A DNA stretch of 64,000 nucleotides, taken from positions 1-64,000 of the forward strand of contig JAENZD010000002.1 of the NCBI GenBank assembly GCA_016841445.1, given 5' to 3'. Shown here piece by piece: positions 35,293 through 44,519 of this stretch. Numbering within the stretch: position 1 is the stretch's first letter; each line of letters opens with the position of its first letter. The translations under genes and the position numbers were made by a program. The DNA comes from Anaerolineaceae bacterium. Lineage in GTDB: Bacteria; Chloroflexota; Anaerolineae; Anaerolineales; Anaerolineaceae. A model generated the notes under the pieces. The model saw only the letters and a list, made by a program, of their open reading frames with translations, searched no databases and was not told where the DNA came from.

Positions 35293-36072
35293 TTAAACCT
35301 TGAGATCCGCGACTGCGGATGAAATCTTGTAATCACCTAAAGGAAATACCGGCATCATACGTTCTTCGATCCAGTCCCGCGCTTCAACAGGCGTCAGATG
35401 CCAGTTCGTGGGGCAGGTCGAGAGCAGTTCCACCAGTGCAAATCCCAGGCCCTTTTTCTGAACCTCAAACGCCGTCCTGATGGCTTTTTTAGCACGTCGG
35501 ATTTCCCGGGAATTATGCAAGCTGCGCCGCACAATATAAGCCGAACCTTCCAGGGTTGAAAGCAGTTCCGCAGTTTGGATGGGGTAGCCCTGGCGTTTCA
35601 CATCACGTCCGGTTGGTGAAGAGGTCGTCTTCTGGCCGGGGAGCGTGGTCGGTGCCATCTGTCCGCCAGTCATACCATAGTTGGCATTGTTGATGAAAAC
35701 AACGGTAATCAGCTCGCCGCGTGATGCCGCCCCGACAATTTCACCCATGCCGATCGAAGCTAGGTCACCATCACCCTGGTAAGTAAAAACAGTTTTGTCA
35801 GGTAAAACACGTTTAATACCTGTAGCCATCGCAGGGGCTCGTCCATGTGCAGCTTCAACAAAGTCAAAATCAAAATAATTATAGGCAAAGACGGAGCATC
35901 CTACCGATGCAACGCCGATGGTGTTGCCGACCTCACTCATTTCTTCTAAGACCTCAGCCACCAGCCGGTGTGCTACCCCATGGGTGCATCCGGGACAGTA
36001 ATGCGTTACTGTCGTTCCGAGGGCTTCAGGCCGTTCATATACAAGTTTTGCAGGGGTATCTGTTAGTACCAT
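35293..36072 (-). CDS. korB: 2-oxoacid:ferredoxin oxidoreductase, beta (TPP) subunit
   Basis: A 259-residue subunit. The thiamine-diphosphate motif is GDGDLASIG followed about 25 residues later by [23 protein letters not shown] near the N-terminus is the Cys motif typical of the Kor/Vor beta subunit. It starts 11 bases after the alpha-subunit stop and ends 11 bases before the gamma subunit, within one operon. Confidence 0.93.
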   Translation of the reverse strand: MVLTDTPAKLVYERPEALGTTVTHYCPGCTHGVAHRLVAEVLEEMSEVGNTIGVASVGCSVFAYNYFDFDFVEAAHGRAPAMATGIKRVLPDKTVFTYQGDGDLASIGMGEIVGAASRGELITVVFINNANYGMTGGQMAPTTLPGQKTTSSPTGRDVKRQGYPIQTAELLSTLEGSAYIVRRSLHNSREIRRAKKAIRTAFEVQKKGLGFALVELLSTCPTNWHLTPVEARDWIEERMMPVFPLGDYKISSAVADLKV

Positions 36073-36083
36073 GATTCTCTCCT

Positions 36084-37199
36084 CTACCCTATTGTCTTTT
36101 CCAGTCGTGCCAGCCAGCGGTCCCGTGGGTGACCTTCCGTGGTGAGGAGACCTTCAACCAGTTGGTTGATCTCGGTCAGGATCTCATCCGGGAACGGCAC
36201 TACACCGCCCATCCTGCCGAAGAACTCCACCGGTTTCCGGCCGCGCACCACCAGGCGCACATCTTCCAGCATCATCCCTGAATTCATTTCAACCACCAGG
36301 AAAGCCTTGACCTTCCCGGTCAGTTCCTCCAGGATGTCCTTCGGGAACGGAGCAACGGTGATCGGTCGCAAGAGACCGACTTTGATTCCTTTTTCACGGG
36401 CAGCCCGTACAGCGGATAAGGCGATCCGGCCAGCCGTGCCGAAACCAACCACCACGTATTCGGCATCATCCAGGAAATATTCCTTGTACCGCACTTCGTT
36501 TTGCTCAATTTCCTGCCAGCGTTTCATCAACCGCAGATTCATTACTTCCTGCGCGGGTGGGTCAAGGTTGATGGAGGTCAGCACACGTTTTTCGCCGCCA
36601 TTCGTCCCACGCACTGCCCAATCGGGGACATCCGTTTTCAGGGGCTGCATGGGAGGTAGCTCCGCAGGTTCCATCATCTGGCCAATGCTGCCATCCAACA
36701 AAATTGTGACAATATAACGATATTTTTCAGCCAGGTCAAACGCCAAGCCTGTCATATCCACCGCTTCCTGTACGCTGGCGGGAGCAAGCACAATCATGTG
36801 GTAATCACCATGACCACCACCGTGGACGATCTGGTTGTAGTCACCCTGTGCCGGGGCAATATTCCCTAATCCCGGACCGCCGCGCACCACATCCACAAGC
36901 ACCGCTGGTATTTCTGTGCCTGCAATATAAGAAAGGCCTTCCATCATCAGGCTGACGCCCGGGCTGGAGGAAGAGGTCATCACACGCTTGCCGGTGCAGG
37001 CTGCACCATAGACCATATTGATAGCGCCGAGCTCACTTTCCGCCTGGACGAACGGGCGTCCCAATTCAGGCATTCGAGCTGAGAGGTGCTCCAGTAATTC
37101 GGTCTGGGGGGTGATGGGATAGCCAAAATAGGCTTCAAGTCCAGCGCGCAAGGCGGCTTCAGCAACCGCGGTATTCCCTTTGATCAGTTCTTTCGCCAT
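36084..37199 (-). CDS. korA: 2-oxoacid:ferredoxin oxidoreductase, alpha subunit
   Basis: A 371-residue subunit from the ATG at 37199, which follows a GGAGG ribosome-binding site inside the ferredoxin gene; an upstream open extension overlaps that gene and is rejected. Features are [32 protein letters not shown] split over the N-terminus, the [17 protein letters not shown] region and [14 protein letters not shown], typical of the pyrimidine-domain subunit. Its stop and the neighbouring genes are separated by a few bases. Confidence 0.93.
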   Translation of the reverse strand: MAKELIKGNTAVAEAALRAGLEAYFGYPITPQTELLEHLSARMPELGRPFVQAESELGAINMVYGAACTGKRVMTSSSSPGVSLMMEGLSYIAGTEIPAVLVDVVRGGPGLGNIAPAQGDYNQIVHGGGHGDYHMIVLAPASVQEAVDMTGLAFDLAEKYRYIVTILLDGSIGQMMEPAELPPMQPLKTDVPDWAVRGTNGGEKRVLTSINLDPPAQEVMNLRLMKRWQEIEQNEVRYKEYFLDDAEYVVVGFGTAGRIALSAVRAAREKGIKVGLLRPITVAPFPKDILEELTGKVKAFLVVEMNSGMMLEDVRLVVRGRKPVEFFGRMGGVVPFPDEILTEINQLVEGLLTTEGHPRDRWLARLEKTIG

Positions 37200-37200
37200 G

Positions 37201-37440
37201 CTACGCCTCCGCCTTCTTTCTGTCATAACGATAAACGGTGATGGCTGCGTCCGGGCAAACCGTTGCACAAATACCGCAGCCTGTGCAGGCATCCGGATTG
37301 ACCATATACGCCGGATGGTAGCCTTTGGGCGTTAAACGCTCCATATCCAAAGCCAGTACATCGAATGGGCAATCCGTTACGCATATTTCGCAAGCCTTGC
37401 AAAACAGCTCATTGACTTCGATATATCCCTTTGCGGGCAT
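37201..37440 (-). CDS. korD: 2-oxoacid:ferredoxin oxidoreductase, delta (2[4Fe-4S] ferredoxin) subunit
   Basis: A 79-residue ferredoxin with two Cys clusters, [12 protein letters not shown] and [12 protein letters not shown], each able to hold a [4Fe-4S] centre. It is the first gene of the oxidoreductase operon and ends directly before the alpha subunit. It delivers electrons from the TPP site to soluble ferredoxin (family knowledge). Confidence 0.93.
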   Translation of the reverse strand: MPAKGYIEVNELFCKACEICVTDCPFDVLALDMERLTPKGYHPAYMVNPDACTGCGICATVCPDAAITVYRYDRKKAEA

Positions 37441-37612
37441 TAACGAACCTCCTTAATAGGTTAACGATAGAAATGTCCTGGATATTGTATTGGTGAGTAC
37501 TTTCAGGACTTTGCGATAATAGTATACTCTAAAACCCCATAATGGAGACAAGAGAACTGCTGAGCGTGTCATGATTCTACTGTGAGGTTAATCATTCAAA
37601 ATTTTTCAACAC

Positions 37613-38386
37613 TTATACGATGGAAAGCATGGTTTGGAACAGCAAACTTAAATCTGATGCTATTGATTCATCCTGCAATGCCAGGAAGTTGATATAAACT
37701 TCTCCGCCAGCATAAAATAAAACACGGCTGTAAGGCTGTTCCAAACCCTTTCTGTTGTCTTGCATACCTAACTTTTGATTAACCCTGTTCTCAATCCACC
37801 GGGCAAAACCTTCCTTCCACTCCTGCCAGACCATGTATTCAAAATCATGCAGACCAAGGTAATTCTTCAACTCCTGCCTGGTATGCCGAACATCTTCCAT
37901 TGAATTTTCTAAAGCTGCTGAGAGGAACTTCTGGTAAGGGCGGATGAAATCCAGTGCCTGGTAGGGAAAGGGGTGTTCAATCTCCCACATAAAATCCCCA
38001 ACCTCCTGGGCTTTGCGGGCAACATCCAATGACATTTTCATCTCCTGTTCGCATGTCTCAAACTGGTAGCAGTGTACAAATTCATGCAGGATAGTCACAT
38101 ACCCTTCAGGCGTCTCAAAAACGTTGGGGGTTACAACACAGGCCATTCTTCCGCCATAATCATCAAGGGGAAAAGCTGCCCGAATTCCCTGAGGAATTGG
38201 CATCAGCAAAGGCAGATCTTTTCGGAAGGTGTATTGCCTTTCTTCTTGATCAATGTCATAGACATAAAAGCGCTCATCCTGAACTATCGCAATTGGATAT
38301 AAACCATCTAAAGCTGGGTGAATACGCCTTGCTTTCTGGTGTAGATCGATCAATTGGCCACACTTGTTTGCAAAATCCTTGCTCAT
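37613..38386 (-). CDS. Putative HExxH metallopeptidase, unrecognised family
   Basis: A 257-residue protein from the ATG at 38386, preceded by AGGAGA; an upstream extension of 19 codons is less likely. HEFVHCYQFE at about residues 101-110 contains an HExxH zinc motif. A later EWKEGFARWIE segment (Glu about 191) could give the third ligand. There is no signal peptide, so it should be cytoplasmic. I do not recognise the family. It stands alone between the oxidoreductase operon and the thiolase gene. Peptidase activity is inferred from the motif only. Confidence 0.65.
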   Translation of the reverse strand: MSKDFANKCGQLIDLHQKARRIHPALDGLYPIAIVQDERFYVYDIDQEERQYTFRKDLPLLMPIPQGIRAAFPLDDYGGRMACVVTPNVFETPEGYVTILHEFVHCYQFETCEQEMKMSLDVARKAQEVGDFMWEIEHPFPYQALDFIRPYQKFLSAALENSMEDVRHTRQELKNYLGLHDFEYMVWQEWKEGFARWIENRVNQKLGMQDNRKGLEQPYSRVLFYAGGEVYINFLALQDESIASDLSLLFQTMLSIV

Positions 38387-38594
38387 GAGCAGAATCTCTC
38401 CTGATGGTACATTACCTTCTCGAAATTGATTGGAACAAGCCAATTCAATGACTGCAACCTAATTGTAATCTGAGATTTTCTCTCAAATGTAAAAATCTCA
38501 TACGCTCTTTGTTCAATGAATCAAGCTGTAAGAAAGAACAACTTGAATTCATAGTGGTAGAATCTAATCACTTTGATAAAAACAGGAGAAATTT

Positions 38595-39806
38595 ATGCCC
38601 GAAGCTGTGATTGTTGATGCTATCCGAAGCCCGATTGGCAACCTGGGAGGCGCATTATCTTCCGTTCGTCCGGATGACCTGGCAGCGTTGGTCATCAAAG
38701 CAATTGCAGAGAGAAATGATCTCAACCCGTCCTTGATCGAAGAGGTTTATCTTGGCTGTGCAAACCAGGCGGGGGAGGACAACCGCAACATCGCCCGGAT
38801 GGCCGCCTTATTGGCAGGACTGTCTGTGAATGTCCCTGGGGTTACGATCAACCGTTTGTGTGCGTCAGGACTAACAGCTATCAATACTGCAGCGCGTTCA
38901 ATTCGTGCAGGAGATGGTGATGTTTTCATCGCGGGCGGTGTTGAAAGTATGAGCCGCGCCCCATATGCCATGCCCAAATCCAGTCGACCCGTTGGAAACC
39001 TCACCGCTTATGACACCACCCTGGGCTGGCGTTTCGTCAATCCACGGATGGAGGAATTGTACGGTACAGATCCCCTGGGGATCACCGCTGAGAACATCGC
39101 TGAGATGACGGGTATCACACGAGAAAGTCAAGATCAGTTTGCCCTCGTCAGCCACCAAAGGGCAGTTGCAGCCATTGATTCAGGAAAATTCGAGCAGGAA
39201 ATTCTACCCATCCCTGTGAAACAGCGCAAAGGTGAGCCCATCATTTTTGATACAGATGAACGCCCTCGCAGGGATACGACAATTGAAGCCCTCAGCCGGC
39301 TGCGGCCTGCATTTAAAGAAAACGGTACTGTCACCGCCGGGAACAGCTCCGGCCTTAATGACGGCGCAGCCGCCTTATTGGTGATGAGCGAAGAAAAAGC
39401 CAGGGCGCTGGGGCTCAAGCCCATGGCACGGATTGTAAGCATGGCGTCTGCCGGCGTTCCCCCCCGCACAATGGGTCTGGGTCCCATCCCTGCCACAGAA
39501 AAAGCCCTGCAGCGGGCAGGGCTGGAAGTGAAAGACATTCAACTCGTTGAACTTAATGAGGCGTTTGCTGTCCAGGCGCTAGCCGCCATGGATGGTCTGG
39601 GGCTTGAGCATGAGATCTCGAATGTCAACGGCGGTGCGGTTGCTTTAGGACACCCGTTGGGCTGCTCCGGCGCCCGGATCATGACGACATTGTTATACGA
39701 AATGCGCCGAAGAGCAAAGAATGCTCATAAACCTTTTTACGGTCTGGCAACCCTCTGCGTAGGCGTCGGACAGGGTGAAAGCACCATCGTCCAGTGGATG
39801 GATTAA
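38595..39806 (+). CDS. Acetyl-CoA acetyltransferase (thiolase)
   Basis: A 403-residue thiolase of the biosynthetic/degradative PcaF-AtoB group with an intact active site. Nucleophilic Cys is at about residue 89 (NRLCASGL), [11 protein letters not shown] carries the His, and CVGVGQG carries the second Cys. It has an AGGAGA ribosome-binding site. The gene is alone; its stop overlaps that of htpG on the opposite strand. It could make acetoacetyl-CoA for the mevalonate pathway, compensating for the inactive-looking paralogue in that operon, or act in beta-oxidation or butyrate metabolism. Confidence 0.93.
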   Translation: MPEAVIVDAIRSPIGNLGGALSSVRPDDLAALVIKAIAERNDLNPSLIEEVYLGCANQAGEDNRNIARMAALLAGLSVNVPGVTINRLCASGLTAINTAARSIRAGDGDVFIAGGVESMSRAPYAMPKSSRPVGNLTAYDTTLGWRFVNPRMEELYGTDPLGITAENIAEMTGITRESQDQFALVSHQRAVAAIDSGKFEQEILPIPVKQRKGEPIIFDTDERPRRDTTIEALSRLRPAFKENGTVTAGNSSGLNDGAAALLVMSEEKARALGLKPMARIVSMASAGVPPRTMGLGPIPATEKALQRAGLEVKDIQLVELNEAFAVQALAAMDGLGLEHEISNVNGGAVALGHPLGCSGARIMTTLLYEMRRRAKNAHKPFYGLATLCVGVGQGESTIVQWMD

Positions 39807-41692
39807 TCCCCGTTTGAGTTTTGACCGCTCTTCACAACATCGATCATCAGTTCCTGGATTCGTCCAACCATACTGACCGGATCTGGATGTAAACCCTCGA
39901 CCAACAGCGTATTCTCAAATACCTGTTCTGCAAGTAAATTGAACCTTGGGTCCTCCTGGTCTAGGTCGGCCATCCCTTTGATGATCGGGTGTTTAGGGTT
40001 GAGCTCAAGTACTTTCTTCGGCAGCTCAAATTTCTTATCCATCATCTGGTAAACCCGCTGGACGGATTGGTCCGGTGCACCTTCCGGATCCACCAGGCGG
40101 GCTGGTGAATCGGATAAGCGATTGGTGGTCCGGACATCACTCACCTTTTCCTCCAATATCGCCTTGAATTTCGTCACCAAATCTGTCACAACAGCCTGAT
40201 CCAGGGCTTCAACATCCTCCTCCCCCGGTTCCGAAGTTTCGGTATCCGGCAGGTCTGCATCAGCAATGTTGACCAGGGAATGTTCATTGAATTCCTTCAG
40301 CTGAAGCAGCATGAAGGGATCGACGGTATCCGTCATCAGCAGCACATCGATATCAGCTTTGCGAAAGGCATCCATGTGGGGGCTGAAGCGGACAGCGCTG
40401 GGGTCATCGCCCAGGAAGTAATAAATTTGTTTTTGTTCTGATCCTGCCTGCTCAATGTAATCCTCCAGCGAAACCCAACCAGAAAGATCATTGCTGGTAT
40501 GGAATCTCAGCAGGGGGAATAACTTGTCAGGGGAATCCTGTTCAACAGCCACACCTTCTTTTATCCGAGTGCCGTAGGTTTCCCAGAAAGTTTGGTATTT
40601 TTCTGGCGTCTCCTTACCGAGACTCTCAAGCATATCCAAAGCCTTGCCCGTCACCAGGCGTTCAAGCAGGGACATGATCCGGTTGGATTGGATGCTCTCA
40701 CGGGAGACGTTCAAGGGCAGGTCCTCTGAATCCACCACGCCCTGGATAAAGTTCAGATACTGCGGTAAAAGATCTGTGCAGAACTCCTGGATCAGCACTT
40801 TTTTGGCATAAAGTTTCAACCCGGGTTCCTTACGCGGTGAAAAGACCAGCCGCTGCGGATCTTCCGGAACATACAGTACTGCGTACATCTGTGCCGGGGC
40901 ATCAGCTACCATGTGGGTATGCACAAGGGGATCCGAAAAATCCAGGGTGAGCTGTTTATAGAATTCGTTGTACGCCTCTTCTTCAGTTTCACGCGGACTT
41001 AGCCGCCATAAAGCTGTCTGGCGGTTGACAGGTTCTTCAGAATCACCGACCAGGATTGGGTATTGGATAAAGTCCGAATGGCGTTTGATGACCTGGCGCA
41101 AGCGGGATTCATCCAGAAATTCCTTTGCGTCATCCTTAAGGGTGATGCGCACTTCTGTCCCACGCTGCTCGCGGTCTCCTTCTTCCAGTCGGTACGTATC
41201 CTCCCCGGTAGCAATCCAGGCAGCGGATTCTGCATCCGGATCGTAGGACCGGGACACAACCTTAATCGAGTCTGCAACCATAAAAGCAGAGTAAAAACCA
41301 ACACCAAATTGACCAATAATATCGCCAAGGCTGCGGTCAGTGTTTTTTGAGGCCTCTACAAAAGCCCTGGCACCTGAGCGGGCAATCGTTCCCAGGTTAT
41401 CGATTAATTCCTGGCGTGTCATGCCGAGACCAGTGTCTTCTATAACCAATAAATTGGCTTCCTTGTCCGTGTGGATCCGAATCTGAAGCGGCACTTCGGA
41501 GTCCAGGACCTCTCGCTCGGTCAGCATCACAAATGCCAGACGCGCCAGGGCATCAGATGCGTTAGAAATCAATTCTCGCAAAAAGATCTCTCGCTCGGTG
41601 TATAAAGAATGGATGAGAATATTTAATAATTGCTGAGTTTCCGCTTTGAAGGGGATAGCTTGCCCTTCGACTGGGGTGTTATTTTCAGACAT
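39803..41692 (-). CDS. htpG: Molecular chaperone HtpG (Hsp90)
   Basis: A 629-residue Hsp90. The ATP-binding GHKL motifs are present: [30 protein letters not shown] and [10 protein letters not shown]. The middle-domain segment LPLNVSRE and the C-terminal dimerisation region are also complete. Length is standard. It is a single gene, convergent with the thiolase gene (4-base overlap of stop codons). No CIRCE element was found in the upstream gap, so the heat-shock control is not evident. Confidence 0.96.
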   Translation of the reverse strand: MSENNTPVEGQAIPFKAETQQLLNILIHSLYTEREIFLRELISNASDALARLAFVMLTEREVLDSEVPLQIRIHTDKEANLLVIEDTGLGMTRQELIDNLGTIARSGARAFVEASKNTDRSLGDIIGQFGVGFYSAFMVADSIKVVSRSYDPDAESAAWIATGEDTYRLEEGDREQRGTEVRITLKDDAKEFLDESRLRQVIKRHSDFIQYPILVGDSEEPVNRQTALWRLSPRETEEEAYNEFYKQLTLDFSDPLVHTHMVADAPAQMYAVLYVPEDPQRLVFSPRKEPGLKLYAKKVLIQEFCTDLLPQYLNFIQGVVDSEDLPLNVSRESIQSNRIMSLLERLVTGKALDMLESLGKETPEKYQTFWETYGTRIKEGVAVEQDSPDKLFPLLRFHTSNDLSGWVSLEDYIEQAGSEQKQIYYFLGDDPSAVRFSPHMDAFRKADIDVLLMTDTVDPFMLLQLKEFNEHSLVNIADADLPDTETSEPGEEDVEALDQAVVTDLVTKFKAILEEKVSDVRTTNRLSDSPARLVDPEGAPDQSVQRVYQMMDKKFELPKKVLELNPKHPIIKGMADLDQEDPRFNLLAEQVFENTLLVEGLHPDPVSMVGRIQELMIDVVKSGQNSNGD

Positions 41693-41872
41693 AAGTCACT
41701 TCTCCCTGATCTGATGTGATTAAAATGCTTTTATTACTATAATGAATATCGATAAGAATTATATAAGAAGAATGAGTTTATCTGGAAACTCCTTGAGAAA
41801 CGCGAGATGATTTTTTAATCCCTACAATTCCGTGATAAAATCCGATCACACCTCATCATCAAAGGGGTCTCC

Positions 41873-42421
41873 ATGACAACTTCACTGCCCGAATCCGCAT
41901 TGATCCTGGTCGCCATCCTCCCAAACCAACGGGATTTTGATATCGCCCGTCTGTTTGGCTGGTACCGCATTCCTCTGAAGAGCGCTCCTAAAGTCATCTC
42001 TGTGGACTATCTCGCTTTTTACCAGACCAAGTCCTTCGGCGAAGGGGAACGCTGGCAAATCGCTTATATCGCTGAGATCCTGGGCCACGAGCTCACCCGG
42101 CGCGGCGACCTGCTCCGCAGTGAAGCGGACCACCCGCGAGCCCACGAAGAGTACTTTAAACTCCAGATCGGCCCCATCCAGCGATTGGAAAAGCCTATCC
42201 CGGCGGGAGACTGGAAGCGGATCACATTCTTCTATACAACAGGCGAACAATTCATTGATGCAAAAACAGTCAATGACCTGGTGATCAAATCCCAGGATGA
42301 ACGTGAGATCCTGTGGCATACCCTGCGTGAACGGGCACTTAAAGCAAACGAATATAAAGCGCAGGATTTGCCTGATTCGATCCTTGACCCCATTATCCTG
42401 GCCCTATTGGGAAAGCTGTAA
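41873..42421 (+). CDS. Conserved-looking protein, unrecognised
   Basis: A 182-residue soluble protein without signal peptide or membrane span. It is rich in Arg and Glu and contains WYRIPLKSAPKVISVDYLAF and a conserved-looking WKRITFFYTTGEQFI segment. I do not recognise the family and see no catalytic motif I can defend. It is divergent from htpG and followed by a hairpin terminator. Codon use and the clear start after GGTCTCC-type sequence support a real gene. Confidence 0.65.
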   Translation: MTTSLPESALILVAILPNQRDFDIARLFGWYRIPLKSAPKVISVDYLAFYQTKSFGEGERWQIAYIAEILGHELTRRGDLLRSEADHPRAHEEYFKLQIGPIQRLEKPIPAGDWKRITFFYTTGEQFIDAKTVNDLVIKSQDEREILWHTLRERALKANEYKAQDLPDSILDPIILALLGKL

Positions 42422-42501
42422 AAAAGCTTCGTAAAGCGTGATCTAATAATGTTGTAAGTGTTCAGTACGCTGAAAACTTACAAGATATAGTTTAAATAAA
42501 A

Positions 42502-42535
42502 ACCGGTCAGTTTGCGGAAACCTGACCGGCATTTT
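42502..42535. terminator. Bidirectional intrinsic terminator
   Basis: ACCGGTCAG pairs with CTGACCGG, with an 11-base loop. There is ATTTTT on the plus side and TTTTTATTT on the minus side. It serves the unknown protein gene (plus) and the cold-shock gene (minus). Confidence 0.85.
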
Positions 42536-42558
42536 TCTAATTTATCAGTCTTAGGGGA

Positions 42559-42768
42559 CTACAGGGGTTGAACGTCTTTTGCTTGGAGGCCCTTTGGACC
42601 TTGTTCCACGGAGAATTCGACCTGTTGTTCTTCGCGCAGTGATTTGAATCCTGAACCCAGGATTGCGGTGTGATGAACAAATACATCGTCACCAGACTCA
42701 CGAGCGATAAAACCAAAACCTTTTGCATCATTGAACCATTTCACGGTTCCAATTTCTTTTTCTGCCAT
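42559..42768 (-). CDS. Cold-shock domain protein (CspA family)
   Basis: A 69-residue single cold-shock domain. Both RNA-binding motifs are seen: [15 protein letters not shown] (RNP1 region) and DVFVHHTAI (RNP2 region). It binds single-stranded RNA or DNA and acts as RNA chaperone. An AAGGAAG ribosome-binding site precedes the ATG. It has a strong promoter and an approximately 125-base leader holding an intrinsic-terminator-like hairpin, suggesting transcriptional or structural control of expression. Confidence 0.96.
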   Translation of the reverse strand: MAEKEIGTVKWFNDAKGFGFIARESGDDVFVHHTAILGSGFKSLREEQQVEFSVEQGPKGLQAKDVQPL

Positions 42769-42792
42769 TCGTATTACTTCCTTTGTATGTTA

Positions 42793-42867
42793 CTAAAAAA
42801 TGTTAATTTTGGGAGTTAGCTCAGTAAAAACAAAAAAAGTCCAGCCTCCGCAAGTCTGGACGGTCAT
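42793..42867 (-). CDS. Candidate 24-residue leader peptide upstream of csp
   Basis: A short open frame on the minus strand starting with ATG, beginning MTVQTCGGWTFF and ending TAG at 42793. The terminator hairpin 42831-42861 lies entirely within it, so translation would melt the hairpin. The GGTAAAGGT sequence before the ATG is a weak ribosome-binding site. It could be a chance frame. Confidence 0.3.
   Translation of the reverse strand: MTVQTCGGWTFFVFTELTPKINIF
42831..42861 (-). terminator. Terminator-like hairpin inside the csp leader
   Basis: On the minus strand, GTCCAG pairs with CTGGAC and is followed by TTTTTTTG. It lies about 35 bases after the predicted transcript start and 63 bases before the csp start codon, a position expected for an attenuator. 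The loop includes a GGAGG sequence. Confidence 0.7.
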
Positions 42868-42900
42868 ACCTTTACCAAAACTAACTTCACTTCATGCATA

Positions 42901-42928
42901 ATAATACCATCTAAAATAAATTTGTCAA
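42901..42928 (-). promoter_or_regulatory. Sigma-70 promoter of the csp gene
   Basis: On the minus strand, TTGACA at 42923-42928 and TATTAT at 42901-42906 have a 16-base spacer. The predicted start is near 42894. Confidence 0.75.
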
Positions 42929-43081
42929 ACGATTCATTATTTTTGATAGCAAACATTCCAAATATGGATAACAAGAAATCATAGACCCATATTAACCCGA
43001 TATACATATTCACCTTTCTCGATATAATCTGCTAGAATTATTTTAATCTTTAGTCCTTTGTGATATCAAGGAGCGAGACTT

Positions 43082-44503
43082 ATGGCTACCCTCATTAAGA
43101 ACGGCATATTGATCACCGCCAGTGAAAGTTTTAAGGCGGATATCCTGATCGAGGGGGAGAAAATTAAATTAATTGGGCAGGATTTAACCTATCCCAATTC
43201 AGAAATAGTCGATGCTGAAGGCAAATACATCCTGCCCGGCGGGGTTGACGCGCATGTCCACTTGGACCTGCCGATGTTCAATACCATCTCTTCCGATGAC
43301 CACTATACCGGCGGTAAAGCAGCGGCCTTTGGCGGCACCACCACGGTGATCGATTTCGTCCCTCAGGATGAAGGCACCCTGGAAGAGAATATCAACCGCT
43401 GGCATGCCAAAGCAGACCCCAACGCATCGATTGATTTTGGCTTCCACATGAATATCACCCGCTTTAATAAGGAAGTTGCTAAAGAGATCTTCAGCCTGCC
43501 CGACATGGGAATCACCAGCCTGAAAGTTTTCACAGCCTATAACGGGAGGCTGCGCTTATCCGATGGTGAGATCTTCCGCGTCATGCGCCTTGCCCGATCA
43601 GCAGGTTTGCTGACCCTGGTACATGCCGAGAACGGGGATGTAATCGATATCCTGGTCGAAGAGGCCCTCCAGGCCGGCAATAAAGACCCCTTCTTCCATG
43701 CTAAAACACGGCCAGCCTGGGGTACCGTCGAAGCCTCCTTGCGAGCCGCTGCCCTGGCAGCACAGGCTGGCGACGCACCGCTGTACCTCGTGCATATGAA
43801 CACTGCCGGCGAGGTTGATCAGTTGACTTATGCGCGTGATCATGGGCTGAATATGATGGGTGAAACCTGCCCGCAGTACTTATTTTTTACGGAAAATGAC
43901 CTGCGCAGAGAGGATGGCGCAAAGTGGATTTGTTCCCCGCCAATGCGCTCCGAAGCGGATAATGAGCGGATATGGGAAGGCGTCGCAAACAGTACTATCC
44001 AGGTCATGTCCACCGATCACTGCCCGTTCTTTTTTGATGGCACAAAACCGATTGAATATGAAGGCAAATTGGTTGCGATCCCTGGGAAAGAGCTGGGAAA
44101 AGATGACTTCACAAAAATCCCCAACGGCCTTCCTGGTGTGGGTGACCGGATGCCCGTCCTTTGGACAGAAGGTGTGGTAAGCGGCAGGATCACCCCCAAC
44201 CAATTTGTTGCGATGCACTGTACCAATCCGGCCCGAATTTTCGGGTTGTATCCCCAAAAAGGTGCATTGATCCCTGACGCAGACGCGGATATTGCTGTTT
44301 GGGACCCTGAAAAAGAGGTCCATTACGGGGTAGGGGTCGCCCAGCATCGCACGGATTACAACCTTTACGAAGGTTGGCATCTCAAAGGCTTCCCGGTCAT
44401 GGTCTTCCTGCGGGGTCAAAAAATCGTCGATGGCGAAAATTGGCTTGGAAAACCCGGGATGGGTCACTATTTGCACCGCCACGAAGGTGAGATCCTGGTT
44501 TGA
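43082..44503 (+). CDS. hydA: Dihydropyrimidinase / D-hydantoinase
   Basis: A 473-residue cyclic amidohydrolase that opens dihydropyrimidine or hydantoin rings. Metal ligands are visible: the HxH motif in GGVDAHVHLDLPM, the carbamylated Lys in TSLKVFTAYNG, His in VHAENGD and the Asp in STDHCPFFF. Length is normal. It is followed after 16 bases by a three-gene membrane module, so it is likely the first gene of that unit, an unusual partnership. It could act in pyrimidine degradation for nitrogen. The specificity between dihydropyrimidine and hydantoin cannot be told. Confidence 0.92.
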   Translation: MATLIKNGILITASESFKADILIEGEKIKLIGQDLTYPNSEIVDAEGKYILPGGVDAHVHLDLPMFNTISSDDHYTGGKAAAFGGTTTVIDFVPQDEGTLEENINRWHAKADPNASIDFGFHMNITRFNKEVAKEIFSLPDMGITSLKVFTAYNGRLRLSDGEIFRVMRLARSAGLLTLVHAENGDVIDILVEEALQAGNKDPFFHAKTRPAWGTVEASLRAAALAAQAGDAPLYLVHMNTAGEVDQLTYARDHGLNMMGETCPQYLFFTENDLRREDGAKWICSPPMRSEADNERIWEGVANSTIQVMSTDHCPFFFDGTKPIEYEGKLVAIPGKELGKDDFTKIPNGLPGVGDRMPVLWTEGVVSGRITPNQFVAMHCTNPARIFGLYPQKGALIPDADADIAVWDPEKEVHYGVGVAQHRTDYNLYEGWHLKGFPVMVFLRGQKIVDGENWLGKPGMGHYLHRHEGEILV

Positions 44504-44519
44504 AGCATAAGATTTTTCC

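Noticed and set aside
42811-42830. GGGAGTTAGCTCAGT resembling the start of a tRNA
   Set aside because: Only the acceptor/D-arm beginning fits; no anticodon arm, T-arm or matching 3-prime acceptor strand follows. It lies within the csp leader.
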